From: Gabonibacter massiliensis
GTDB lineage: Bacteria > Bacteroidota > Bacteroidia > Bacteroidales > Marinifilaceae
NCBI GenBank assembly: GCA_001487125.1
Contig: LN913013.1
Span: 248,001 to 312,000 of the forward strand
Direction: 5' to 3'
DNA length: 64,000 nt
The notes beneath the pieces are model-generated. The model did not search any database and was not told the DNA's origin. It was given only the letters and a program-made list of their open reading frames with translations. Below are positions 52,441-60,646 of the stretch, piece by piece (within the stretch, counting starts at the first letter, position 1; every line of letters starts with the position of its first letter). Made by a program: the position numbers and the translations under genes.

Positions 52441-52968
52441 CTATTTTAAGACGGAAACCAACAACGGTATCAGGCTGCTTAATGTGTTCTCCGTTTGGGC
52501 CGTGTATAATTTACCATCTATGGCATAAGGCTCATTCGTGGCTTTGCCTCCTTTTATCGCTGATTGAACGAAAGGATGTGCTGCAACCGTTCGTCCCTTT
52601 GTTATTCCGGCGATATCAAACAGTAAACCGCCTACGCAATGACCTGCGATTAATTTTCCGGCTTCGCCGAACTCTTTGATAACGGCAAGCATATCCTGAT
52701 TGTAGTTTTTAGAAATATTCTCAGCGAATGTGGGCATGGCATCACCACAGGAAAAAACCAATGCTTCATAATCTCCGGAATGTCCTTTCAGATCGGCAAT
52801 TACGCCGTCTGTTACCAAGGTAAGGCCTGAATTTGTTTTGATTGTTTTCGATTCTGCCACGGCATAAACCGTGAAGGGGATTTTGTTTTCAAAAAATGCT
52901 TCCAGGTATTGAAATAATCCGTAACCGTTTACCGGATTTACTGCCATGACGGCGACTCTCTTTTCCAT
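52441..52968 (-). CDS. DJ-1/PfpI family protein
   Basis: 175 residues. Glutamine-amidotransferase-like fold with the nucleophilic elbow KLIAGHCVGGLLFDIAG (Cys) and GDYEALVFSCGDAMPTF. Members are deglycases, chaperones or redox sensors; no exact role can be assigned. It is divergent from an HxlR regulator, and in this family HxlR proteins commonly sense reactive electrophiles, so a detoxification role is plausible (inference). Confidence 0.88.
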   Translation of the reverse strand: MEKRVAVMAVNPVNGYGLFQYLEAFFENKIPFTVYAVAESKTIKTNSGLTLVTDGVIADLKGHSGDYEALVFSCGDAMPTFAENISKNYNQDMLAVIKEFGEAGKLIAGHCVGGLLFDIAGITKGRTVAAHPFVQSAIKGGKATNEPYAIDGKLYTAQTENTLSSLIPLLVSVLK

Positions 52969-53015
52969 GATTTTAATTTTTTAAACGAGATAATAGTTAT
53001 TATTTGTAAGTTTAT

Positions 53016-53095
53016 TACTTTTGTAAAGCAAAAGTAGGTATGTAATTTGAAATAAACAAGAACGAATGTTTTTGTAATGTACTTACCTGTAAGTA
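53016..53095. promoter_or_regulatory. Divergent promoters and HxlR-type operator
   Basis: TACTTTTG (53016-53023) and CAAAAGTA (53029-53036) are -7 elements on opposite strands and form an 8-bp inverted repeat with a 5-base centre. Further toward hxlR, TACTTAC-CT-GTAAGTA (53080-53095) is a perfect 7-bp inverted repeat, a good candidate binding site of the HxlR dimer, 25 bases before its start codon. Confidence 0.65.
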
Positions 53096-53119
53096 ACTAA
53101 TATTCATTATTACGTTTTT

Positions 53120-53476
53120 ATGGACGAAAAAAAATTAAAAAATTTTCATTCTACGGGGAATTGTCCGGTTAGGGATATCCTTTGTCGTTTTGGGGATAAA
53201 TGGTCCGTATTGGTGTTGATAACTTTGCAGGCTAACGGTACGATGCGCTTCAACGAGATTCAAAAGACGATAGACGATATCTCTCAACGAATGTTGTCCG
53301 TTACCTTGCGGACGCTTGAACAAGACGGGCTGATTCGAAGAAAGGTTTACGCGGAGGTACCTCCGCGCGTCGAATATAGTCTGACCCCGATGGGAGTCAG
53401 CCTTATACCTCATATCAATGCTTTGGTGGATTGGGCCATGCAAAATATGTCCCGGATATTGGAAAAAAGAAAATAA
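53120..53476 (+). CDS. HxlR family transcriptional regulator
   Basis: 118 residues, single winged helix. NCPVRDILCRFGDKWSVLVLI, MRFNEIQKTIDDISQRMLSVTLRTLEQDGLI and VEYSLTPMGVSL are diagnostic. The Cys in the N-terminal NCPV motif is the thiol sensor in YodB/HypR-type relatives. Probable autoregulator and regulator of the divergent DJ-1 gene through 53080-53095. Confidence 0.92.
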   Translation: MDEKKLKNFHSTGNCPVRDILCRFGDKWSVLVLITLQANGTMRFNEIQKTIDDISQRMLSVTLRTLEQDGLIRRKVYAEVPPRVEYSLTPMGVSLIPHINALVDWAMQNMSRILEKRK

Positions 53477-53504
53477 AAAGAGACTTATTGATTCAATAAT
53501 TAAA

Positions 53505-53538
53505 AGATTCTGTGATTATTTTCTGAATCACAGAATCT
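53505..53538. terminator. Hairpin between convergent hxlR and AraC genes
   Basis: 12-bp perfect stem AGATTCTGTGAT/ATCACAGAATCT (53505-53516 with 53527-53538), 10-base loop. No strong T tract on either side. Confidence 0.65.
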
Positions 53539-53587
53539 CATCATTATCTAATCTTCTAATTTACAATCTATAGTTTAGAATTGTCAA

Positions 53588-54448
53588 TCATTCCACGGGA
53601 ATATAGATTTCCGTTAATAGGTCTTCCGGTGCGGTGCGGGAAGGATCGTTCAAGTAACGTTCGGCACTCGCTTCCTCTCGGAGTGTACATTCCATTTCCG
53701 GCAAATATTTTCCGTAAATCGTATCGTACACGGCTTGCAGATTACTATATGGGCCTTTGTAAAGAAAGGTCGCGTATCGTCCTGCGGGAAGCTGTTTAGA
53801 ACCGATATCTCCTTTTGGGATAGCGGCAACGGGTAATACCATACAAACATCCGTCCGTAATTTTTCTACCGGGGTAACTTTCGGGTCGTCGTGATAAATA
53901 CAGAGTGGGGAGGGATCGTTTGCCCGTAAGTTGTGTTCTTCGGCGAATTGGAACAAACGGAGCCAGGTACCGCAATAATCGTTTAGTTTATAGTCTCCGA
54001 ACAGACGAATATAGATTACATTTCGAGCGGGAAGCTCTCTGATCTCTTTTTGCAGTTCCAAGTCCGGTCTGATCATGGCTGGTTTCATAATGACAAAATT
54101 TTTATTGTTTCGATATTCAATAGGTGAAATACCGTAAAATTGTTTGAATACTTTAGATAAAGAAGAGGGCGTGGAATACCCGATGCGATAGGCTATATCG
54201 GCTACCGGTAAATCGGAGTACCGTAATAAGCGAGCGGCTGCTTCGGTTCGTGTCCGGACGATGAACGTTCCGATGGGTTCGCCCAAAAAAGCTGTCATGA
54301 TGCGGTGAAAATAGAAAGAGGAGAAATGTGAAATTTTGGCCAATGATTTCACATCGATCTCTTCGCCGAGATGCAAATTGATATAATCTATAACGGTATT
54401 CACGCATTTTTGATACTCTTCCCGTGTCGTTTTCTTTTGTTTCATCAT
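53588..54448 (-). CDS. AraC family regulator with C-terminal GyrI-like domain
   Basis: 286 residues. N-terminal AraC double helix-turn-helix (about 10-110: IDVKSLAKISHFSSFYFHRIMTAFLG, VADIAYRIGYSTPSSLSKVFKQFYGISPIEYR), then a GyrI/SOUL-like small-molecule domain (about 120-285, ARNVIYIRLFGDYK, GRYATFLYKGPYSNLQAVYDTIYGKYLPE). Same architecture as Rob/SoxS-like multidrug sensors: binding of hydrophobic ligands by GyrI alters DNA binding. Confidence 0.93.
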   Translation of the reverse strand: MMKQKKTTREEYQKCVNTVIDYINLHLGEEIDVKSLAKISHFSSFYFHRIMTAFLGEPIGTFIVRTRTEAAARLLRYSDLPVADIAYRIGYSTPSSLSKVFKQFYGISPIEYRNNKNFVIMKPAMIRPDLELQKEIRELPARNVIYIRLFGDYKLNDYCGTWLRLFQFAEEHNLRANDPSPLCIYHDDPKVTPVEKLRTDVCMVLPVAAIPKGDIGSKQLPAGRYATFLYKGPYSNLQAVYDTIYGKYLPEMECTLREEASAERYLNDPSRTAPEDLLTEIYIPVE

Positions 54449-54571
54449 TTAATCGTATTTCACGTTACAAATATATGTTACTCCCCTTCATCCCACTTGT
54501 CTGTTCTTGCTAAAATGTTTTTTCTCGGAAAGAAAATAGGTGAATGGTTAGGGTTATTAACATAAATATTG

Positions 54572-54579
54572 TAAGTTTG
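54572..54579 (+). promoter_or_regulatory. -7 element of the NYN-domain gene
   Basis: TAAGTTTG matches TAnnTTTG; predicted transcription start near 54586 favours the ATG at 54602 over that at 54590. Confidence 0.5.
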
Positions 54580-54601
54580 AAAGTATAAAATGTTCATGAA
54601 T

Positions 54602-55390
54602 ATGAAGAATCAAAGATTTAATATTGCCGTTCTAATCGATGGAGATAACGCACAGGCAAAGTTGATTAAGGAGGTGTTGCAGGAGGTATCTAAGTATGGC
54701 AAGGCTACCATACGGAGGATATACGGGGATTGGACTCAACCTCAGATGAATAGTTGGAAAGATATTGTCAATGAATATTCGATTAATCCTGTTCAGAAAT
54801 TTTCGTATACAACGGGTAAAAATTCAACGGACAGTTCGTTGATCATCGATGCTATGGATATCCTTCATGCCAAAAATTGCGATGGGTTTTGTATCGTTTC
54901 GAGTGATAGCGATTATACCGGTTTAGCTAAAAGAATCCGGGAGGAAGGGCTTTTTGTAATGGGTATCGGAGAAAGGAAAACTCCCGTGGCCTTTGTTCAA
55001 TCTTGTGAAATATTTACTTTCTCTGAAAACTTGATTAAACAAGAGGTAAAAATGGCGGAGGCGGAACAAAAACCCAAAGCGACTAAAAGAAATACTCCTA
55101 AAAGTTCGGTACAGGAGGAGCCGCCCGCTAAGGAAAAGAATACGAGGGAGAGCTTGCCCAGGGATATTATTGATAAGGCTTTTGAAATTTCGACCAATGA
55201 GGACGAGGAGGCCTATATCGCGAATGTCGGAATGAATTTACGAAAAATTGATCCGAGTTTTGACCCCAGGACATACGGTTTTTCAAATCTGACGAAACTG
55301 ATGGAAAGTATTAAGAAATACAAGGTGATAAAGAATATCGTCAACGGACTGAATCATCCGTTGGTAAGATTAAAGGATAATTCGAAATAA
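54602..55390 (+). CDS. NYN-domain ribonuclease-like protein with OST-HTH/LOTUS domain
   Basis: 262 residues from MKNQRFNIAVLIDGDNAQAK. PIN-like NYN domain (about 5-145): acidic residues in LIDGDN, SLIIDAMD and IVSSDSDYTGLAKRIRE form the metal site. A Lys/Glu-rich linker (about 155-190), then a C-terminal OST-HTH/LOTUS-type helical domain (about 190-255: IIDKAFEISTNEDEEAYIAN, PSFDPRTYGFSNLTKLMESI). Related LabA/DUF88 proteins are thought to cut or bind RNA; target unknown. Confidence 0.9.
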   Translation: MKNQRFNIAVLIDGDNAQAKLIKEVLQEVSKYGKATIRRIYGDWTQPQMNSWKDIVNEYSINPVQKFSYTTGKNSTDSSLIIDAMDILHAKNCDGFCIVSSDSDYTGLAKRIREEGLFVMGIGERKTPVAFVQSCEIFTFSENLIKQEVKMAEAEQKPKATKRNTPKSSVQEEPPAKEKNTRESLPRDIIDKAFEISTNEDEEAYIANVGMNLRKIDPSFDPRTYGFSNLTKLMESIKKYKVIKNIVNGLNHPLVRLKDNSK

Positions 55391-55467
55391 GCTTTTGCGG
55401 CAATAATGTCCGCAGATATAAAGAGTGATATACAGTTAACAGAACAAACATACTGAATCGAGCCGCT

Positions 55468-56556
55468 TTATCCCGGCGATATGCCGATCCGTGTCCCGCA
55501 ATTCCCGCAAAATGTTTTGCCTTCGGTCTGCGGACTGCCGCATGATGGACAGAAAGAGCGGGCGAACTTCGAGAGAGAAGGAGTGTCGGCAGCCGGAACA
55601 ACCTGCGTTGTTTCTGTTGTTGTAGCGGGTTGTCCGGTGTCGCTCTTCGGTTGAGGGTAACTTTCGCTGCTTCTGCGGAACAACTCCTTGAATTTGCCGG
55701 AGAGTCCACTCAGTTTTCCGTACAAATCGAATGCGATGACCGTCGTAGGGGCGACCTGCATATAACTACTCATCATCTTTACTAAGATCCAGCTGTCTAT
55801 GAAGGCATATTTCACCGACCGGGCAAATAAGATCGATAGAACGAACGCCACGAAGCCGTTCCAACCGAACAGCCGAAACACTCCCCCGAAAAGGATAAAC
55901 GCCGCAAGTGTCACTACCGCGAGGGAAAAGATGACGATACCCGTCGACTTAGCTGAATTCTTTAGCAGTGTTTTCCAGTTCTGTGCGTAGATCACCACGC
56001 CGTCGGCAGCACTTTTATACGGGTTTTGCTTATCGTGATAGAAGGTATAGCCTAAGCAACATTCGTCGATATACCCCAAAGAGATATTTAAAAACAGATT
56101 GGTTAAGCTCTTTACCCCGTTCAAGCCGGGAATAGTGCCGAAAAGGTTGTCGGTCAATCGCCCCAAGGTACGCTGCAATTGTTTCACCGAGCCTGCCACT
56201 AACTTGTCCAGGGCGAAGTAGGCGTTGCTTGTGCCGAAACGTTTTTTTACCATCTCCTTGCCCGTACTTACGGGATTGTTCGGTACCGTCCCCTGTTTGA
56301 AAGCATAGGAGATGACGGCCACGTGGCCCGCTTTCACTAAATAGCCGATGTAACGGTTCAGCGCGAAATTGATCACGCCGACGGCGGCGAGCCAGGTAAA
56401 GAACAGGATAGCTACAGCCCCCTTGCTCTCGAAGAGTACGGAGATACCCACCAACAGGGCAAACAGCAGGAGGGCGATCACGATATTCAGTATCCCCAAT
56501 CCCAATTTTATCCAGCCGAAGACGAGGGTTTTCAGGTAAATTTCTTTAATTGTCAT
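55468..56556 (-). CDS. Multi-pass membrane protein with C-terminal zinc ribbon
   Basis: 362 residues. Two to three N-terminal membrane segments (IKLGLGILNIVIALLLFALL, VAILFFTWLAAVGVINFAL), a long amphipathic middle, two more membrane segments (IVIFSLAVVTLAAFILFGG, GFVAFVLSILFAR), a Thr/Pro-rich linker and a zinc ribbon at the very end (FCPSCGSPQTEGKTFCGNCGTRIG). Weakly reminiscent of plasma-membrane choline-transporter-like proteins, but I cannot name a family. Last gene of a three-gene zinc-ribbon set. Confidence 0.8.
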   Translation of the reverse strand: MTIKEIYLKTLVFGWIKLGLGILNIVIALLLFALLVGISVLFESKGAVAILFFTWLAAVGVINFALNRYIGYLVKAGHVAVISYAFKQGTVPNNPVSTGKEMVKKRFGTSNAYFALDKLVAGSVKQLQRTLGRLTDNLFGTIPGLNGVKSLTNLFLNISLGYIDECCLGYTFYHDKQNPYKSAADGVVIYAQNWKTLLKNSAKSTGIVIFSLAVVTLAAFILFGGVFRLFGWNGFVAFVLSILFARSVKYAFIDSWILVKMMSSYMQVAPTTVIAFDLYGKLSGLSGKFKELFRRSSESYPQPKSDTGQPATTTETTQVVPAADTPSLSKFARSFCPSCGSPQTEGKTFCGNCGTRIGISPG

Positions 56557-56576
56557 CGTATTTTTTCGTTATTTGT

Positions 56577-57023
56577 TTATCGCGTGGAGATTCCTTCCAA
56601 TTGAGTACTTAATTCTTTTAGCTCGTTGAGCATGTCGCCGAATAACAAACCGCCTGCCAGCACGAGCAGACCGGTCAGGACGGTGACGATCAGTATCAAT
56701 ACTAACATGGCGCGGGCGAGGTTGCGCTTGTTCACCTTTTTGCATCCGCCGCATGCCCAGATGAGGAGGCAAATCAGGTTGACCAGCGGTACGATCATCA
56801 ACAGGAAAATGCCGATATATTCGCCCGTCGAGATGGGTTCTTCCTGCCGGACCGTTACCGGAACAGCGTACACGGGTTGTTGTGGTACGGGTGCCGCTTG
56901 CGGGGGAACCGTCTGTGCCGGTGGTGGTGCCGGTGGTATGTAGGATGCCATGGGAGTCCCGCACGAGGTGCAGAATTTCACTCCGTCCGCTACTTGTTTT
57001 CCGCAATTTGTACAAAATGCCAT
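56577..57023 (-). CDS. Zinc-ribbon membrane protein
   Basis: 148 residues. N-terminal zinc ribbon AFCTNCGKQVADGVKFCTSCG, a Pro/Ala/Val-rich linker (about 28-60), then two membrane segments (YIGIFLLMIVPLVNLICLLIWACGG and ARAMLVLILIVTVLTGLLVLAGG). An alternate frame over the same DNA is longer but lacks the ribbon and is rejected. 20 bases before the next gene. Confidence 0.85.
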   Translation of the reverse strand: MAFCTNCGKQVADGVKFCTSCGTPMASYIPPAPPPAQTVPPQAAPVPQQPVYAVPVTVRQEEPISTGEYIGIFLLMIVPLVNLICLLIWACGGCKKVNKRNLARAMLVLILIVTVLTGLLVLAGGLLFGDMLNELKELSTQLEGISTR

Positions 57024-57056
57024 AATTCGTTTCCTCCATGATTAATACGTTGATAC

Positions 57057-57524
57057 TTATTCCGTGACTTTTGCTCCGCACGCTCCGCAAAAACGACTCC
57101 CTTCCGGTATTTCCGTACCGCAATCGGTACAGAAGCGTTTGTTTGCCGTTACAGGCTGTCTGATGCCGCATTCCTGACAAAACTTGGTTCCTTCCGGGTT
57201 TGCCGCTCCGCAGGCGGGACAGATGAGTATTGTCTCTTCTTTCTCTGCCCGCTCGCGAGCGGTTTTTTCATCACGGGCTTCCTGCAAGCGGCGTTCGGCT
57301 TCCTGGCGGTTGACGGTTAACAGTTCCAGTTCGGCTTTCGTCTCGGGGTAGGTTTCGTTTCCGCCCGATTCATACACCTGTCGTCCCAACCGGGCATACG
57401 CTTTTTCCATTTTTTCAGTCAGTTCTCTGATTTCGGTTTGTGCGTTGAAGATCTTCACGTCGGGGTCGTTCTGTGGTATGAAACCGGACGACCCTTTTGC
57501 TATACCTGTTAATTTATCTCCCAT
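57057..57524 (-). CDS. Coiled-coil protein with two C-terminal zinc ribbons
   Basis: 155 residues. Residues ~25-95 form a Glu/Arg-rich helix (IRELTEKMEKAYARLGRQVY, NRQEAERRLQEARDEKTARE). Then two zinc ribbons: LICPACGAANPEGTKFCQECG and RFCTDCGTEIPEGSRFCGACG. No membrane segment or signal peptide. Together with the two genes downstream, forms a compact operon (33- and 20-base gaps). Confidence 0.88.
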   Translation of the reverse strand: MGDKLTGIAKGSSGFIPQNDPDVKIFNAQTEIRELTEKMEKAYARLGRQVYESGGNETYPETKAELELLTVNRQEAERRLQEARDEKTARERAEKEETILICPACGAANPEGTKFCQECGIRQPVTANKRFCTDCGTEIPEGSRFCGACGAKVTE

Positions 57525-57769
57525 AATTTTTGTTGGTTCCGATGGTGTTTTTCGATGGTTTGATAGCCCTTAGTCTGTTTCTCTTTTTTACTTTTGCCGT
57601 GTATTCGGAGAATCGCCTCCCTTTCGTTATCCGATCGATGTTATTCGTTTTCATTCGTTGTACGGGGCATTTCCGGGCGAAGGAAACGCCCCTTTCGTCC
57701 GCGGCATTGACGCTACCGTTTTTGGCTTTTGACTTTCAATGGGCATGACGGGCATTCACCGGATTTTTG

Positions 57770-58525
57770 TTACTTTGTTATCGGGCGGACAAACAGGTAA
57801 TCTTTATACAGTGAATTCGGTTCCGTGGCCATGTAACCATGTTCGTAACAATCGAATTTCGCATCAATAGAAAAACACATCGCTTTTAGCATGGGTCTCG
57901 AATTGGAGTTTAGGCTCGATGTCATGTAGAAACCGTAATTCTGGAGCGTATTGCTCCATCCGTAAGGTTCGGAGTAGAAATTGGTAACCGGCAGAAACAC
58001 GCATCCGTTAAAATTATTCTTGTCGGCTTTTTTACAGGTCTCTTCGTTCATACCGATCCAAAGCCCGTCCTTACCTCCCGGATTTTTGCCGAGATCCCGT
58101 TGGATGTAGATGGTGTATTCGCTCAATAATTTCTTTATCTCCACGAACGTAGGCAGGCGATAGCCCGGGGGACAGGAGATTGTTTTATATTGCCACGAGG
58201 GGTAGTATTTTCCCACCGGATTGCTGTTCGTCCCTCCTAAGTTATATTGAGCCCAACGATCCAGAAAGTTTTGTCTTTTTGTCTTTTCGTCCGTCGACTT
58301 CTCGGAAGGAACGATAATGATGCTACCTCCGGCTGTAGCAATAATCCTTGGTGCTCTTAGGAGTACGGATTTTTTCTTGAGGAAGTCACTTTTGTCTAAT
58401 TGTTTAATTTGTTTGATTTCTTTTTTCACTTGCGACTTTTGCTTTTTCGCTTGTGCCATACCTGCTGACGACACGATAAGTAATCCCACGAGGATTAGCA
58501 TACCTTTAAAAATGTTTGTTTTCAT
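57770..58525 (-). CDS. Exported protein with FISUMP-like domain
   Basis: 251 residues. Signal peptide (MKTNIFKGMLILVGLLIVSSAGMAQ boundary near residue 25), a Lys-rich segment, then a C-terminal domain with SCPPGYRLPTFVEIKKLL, GLWIGMNEETCKKA, YGWSNTLQNYGFYMTSS and a final YLFVRPIT, the layout of the FISUMP (major paralogous domain of Fibrobacter) and C-type-lectin-like folds of surface proteins. Function unknown; 39 bases after the zinc-ribbon DUF4870-like gene. Confidence 0.75.
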   Translation of the reverse strand: MKTNIFKGMLILVGLLIVSSAGMAQAKKQKSQVKKEIKQIKQLDKSDFLKKKSVLLRAPRIIATAGGSIIIVPSEKSTDEKTKRQNFLDRWAQYNLGGTNSNPVGKYYPSWQYKTISCPPGYRLPTFVEIKKLLSEYTIYIQRDLGKNPGGKDGLWIGMNEETCKKADKNNFNGCVFLPVTNFYSEPYGWSNTLQNYGFYMTSSLNSNSRPMLKAMCFSIDAKFDCYEHGYMATEPNSLYKDYLFVRPITK

Positions 58526-58564
58526 AGTTTTGTAATTTAATAAGGGTTAAACATCGTGAGGTTA

Positions 58565-59110
58565 TTATTTCAATAACCTGTATTTTCCGATCAGGGGCAA
58601 TTCTTTTGCCCGCCCGTTTATTGCGTTGATGATGCCGATAACAGCCAGTATCAGAAACACGATTCCCACCAGGCCGATAAGGCTCACCAGGATATAGAGT
58701 CGCCACGAGATGGCGAGGATGATCGTGGTCAGAATACTGTATGCCACGCCGTACACGATGGCTGCGATGCATAGCACCAACCCCTGATTGGCGTGGAAGC
58801 GGGCGAAAGGCGAGTCTTTCGCTCCGAAGATGGGAATCAGTACCAGAATACCGAGGTAAGCCAGAATGCCCATTCCCTTGTTTTGCTCGATGTCTTTCGG
58901 ATCGAACTGTGCGGTGTTATCCGACGTGTCGTTCATGGCGGCGGCAAATTTATTCTCGGTACACTCCTGCTGTCCTGCTTGTCGTGACTGCTGTTCGGAC
59001 TGTTGTTGGCGGTTTTCTTGGGCTGCGGTCGCTCCTGCCGGAGTTCCGCACGAGGAACAAAATTTTGTTCCTTCGGCGAGTTCTGTTCCGCAATGGTTAC
59101 AATAAGCCAT
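58565..59110 (-). CDS. Zinc-ribbon protein with DUF4870/Tic20-like membrane domain
   Basis: 181 residues. N-terminal zinc ribbon AYCNHCGTELAEGTKFCSSCG, a Gln-rich linker, then the DUF4870-type membrane part: GILAYLGILVLIPIF, SPFARFHANQGLVLCIAAIV (FHxxQGL is the hallmark), and two further hydrophobic segments up to INAINGRAKELPLIGKYRLL. Role unknown. Confidence 0.9.
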   Translation of the reverse strand: MAYCNHCGTELAEGTKFCSSCGTPAGATAAQENRQQQSEQQSRQAGQQECTENKFAAAMNDTSDNTAQFDPKDIEQNKGMGILAYLGILVLIPIFGAKDSPFARFHANQGLVLCIAAIVYGVAYSILTTIILAISWRLYILVSLIGLVGIVFLILAVIGIINAINGRAKELPLIGKYRLLK

Positions 59111-59362
59111 ATTTTTAGGTTTTAAGATTGTTGTTTTATTTGTTTTTTTCGGTTGTTCTCATGTATTCCTTGCCGTTGTCCTTCTTTTGGGTTATCGTTA
59201 TACTACTTGTCTATTACTTTTTAGATGTCCTTTCGTTTCGATTTTTTTTTAATTCTGTATTTGTGCAGCGGCGGGTGCCATTATTTAACATACCGCCCCG
59301 TAAAGCATGATAATCCGTCTTTTTCGTAAGCCTGTTATTTGTTTATGCAAGTTGATATACCC
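59111..59362. other. 252-base T-rich gap between the two accessory operons
   Basis: No gene supported. On the plus strand it is very T-rich, which creates a hydrophobic 60-codon frame (59128-59310) that I reject. No TAnnTTTG for the downstream minus-strand gene was found. Confidence 0.5.
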
Positions 59363-60640
59363 TCAAATTTCTTCTTTTTTCACGAACTCCACCCTGCGGT
59401 TTTTTGCTCGTCCTTCATCGGTGGAGTTATCGGCGATGGGCGAGGTCTGGCCTTTGCCTATCGAGGTAAGGCGGTCGGCGGCGATACCCATTTCCACTAA
59501 TTTATCGACGATGGCTTTCGAGCGGGCCTCGCTGAGCATCTGGTTCGAGGTGGCATTACCCGTGTTATCGGTATGTCCCTCGACGGAGAATTTCAGGTCG
59601 GGATTCTCGTTCATCAACTGCACGATACGGCTGATCTCGCCCATGGATTCGGGTTTGATAGTCGATTTGCCCACGTCGAAGGTGATGCCGTAGGTGATGA
59701 ACTTGCCGTCGCTCATCATGCGGTCGTAGAGCGGGACGGCTCCCTCTGCGATGCGTACATTGGTGATCGCGCTGGCCCAACTGATATGGTTGATATTTTG
59801 GTCTTGTATCGCGAAATTCGAGGCTTGCGTCATATTGGGAATGTTGGCCAGGCGAATACCGTCCAGATAGACCTTGAACGCTCGCTTGTTGAACGAAATG
59901 GCCAGATGGTGCCAGCCGTCGGCATCTACGGACAATGCGGCATCACCGTGGGTATAAGCACCGGAATTGGAGTGATAGGACCACTTTATGGTCGGATCGC
60001 CGAAATTATTGATCTCTAATGTAGCCACATCCCTACCGTCTTCATGGTAAAAGAACAACCGGTAGGAATAGTATTCGGACTCATTTCCCTCTGCGGTTCT
60101 GTCTTTTACCACGCCCATCCACAAGTCCATCTCGATGGTGTACTTTTCGGGCAGGTAATTATTCGGATTCTTCATCAAAGGAGCTACGGTATAAGTTCCC
60201 TCCTCTTTGTCGCTACGGAAAATCGCTTTTTTCCCGTTGATCGAGGCCACTTCGGCACTCCCTTCCTTCAGGTCCCACATCGAGGGGAATTCTCCCAATT
60301 GCTCATCGTCCATCAGATCTTCGAAGATGATGACATCTCCTCTTACGAAATCCGATTTGGCATAAGCCATCTCGGCGTTTTTGGGGAGAGGCGTCTTGCC
60401 GGTCTCTTTTTTTTGTATCGAGTCTTTTTGTTGCTTCTCTTTTTTCTTCATCGCCTCCTCGGCCGATTCGAGAGCTTTGTCAACGGTGTCGTCTACTTTT
60501 TTATTGATTTTTTCTTCCACTTTTTCCTTGGCTCTCTTTTTGGCTTTTTTACCTAATTCCTCTAACCAGCCTTGCGAGTAGGCATCCGTTGTTCCTATGG
60601 CAAGGAGCAAGACGGTCATTATACATAGTATCTTTTTCAT
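59363..60640 (-). CDS. OmpA-family protein with LamG-like middle domain
   Basis: 425 residues. Signal peptide (about 1-23), a Lys/Glu-rich amphipathic helix (about 25-75: GWLEELGKKAKKRAKEKVEE), a LamG/concanavalin-like domain (about 100-305; IFEDLMDDEQLGEFPSMWDL, YTIEMDLWMG, DGWHHLAISFNKRAFKVYLDG) and a C-terminal OmpA domain (about 315-420: GITFDVGKSTIKPESMGEIS, FSVEGHTDNTGN, LSEARSKAIVDKLVEMGI, GRAKNRRVEF). All the OmpA peptidoglycan-binding residues look present. It would tether a ligand-binding domain to the cell wall. 6 bases upstream of the preceding lipoprotein gene's end. Confidence 0.92.
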   Translation of the reverse strand: MKKILCIMTVLLLAIGTTDAYSQGWLEELGKKAKKRAKEKVEEKINKKVDDTVDKALESAEEAMKKKEKQQKDSIQKKETGKTPLPKNAEMAYAKSDFVRGDVIIFEDLMDDEQLGEFPSMWDLKEGSAEVASINGKKAIFRSDKEEGTYTVAPLMKNPNNYLPEKYTIEMDLWMGVVKDRTAEGNESEYYSYRLFFYHEDGRDVATLEINNFGDPTIKWSYHSNSGAYTHGDAALSVDADGWHHLAISFNKRAFKVYLDGIRLANIPNMTQASNFAIQDQNINHISWASAITNVRIAEGAVPLYDRMMSDGKFITYGITFDVGKSTIKPESMGEISRIVQLMNENPDLKFSVEGHTDNTGNATSNQMLSEARSKAIVDKLVEMGIAADRLTSIGKGQTSPIADNSTDEGRAKNRRVEFVKKEEI

Positions 60641-60646
60641 GACTTT

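Noticed and set aside
56569-57180. 203-codon frame overlapping the zinc-ribbon gene at 56577-57023
   Set aside because: The alternate frame gives a low-complexity Arg/Thr-rich product, while the other frame encodes a clear zinc ribbon and membrane segments.
57664-57692. Hairpin GGGGCATTTCC/GGAAACGCCCC as a terminator
   Set aside because: One mismatch and no T tract in either useful direction; left unannotated.
59128-59310. Hydrophobic 60-codon frame in a T-rich gap
   Set aside because: Hydrophobicity follows from T-richness; no promoter and no conserved pattern.
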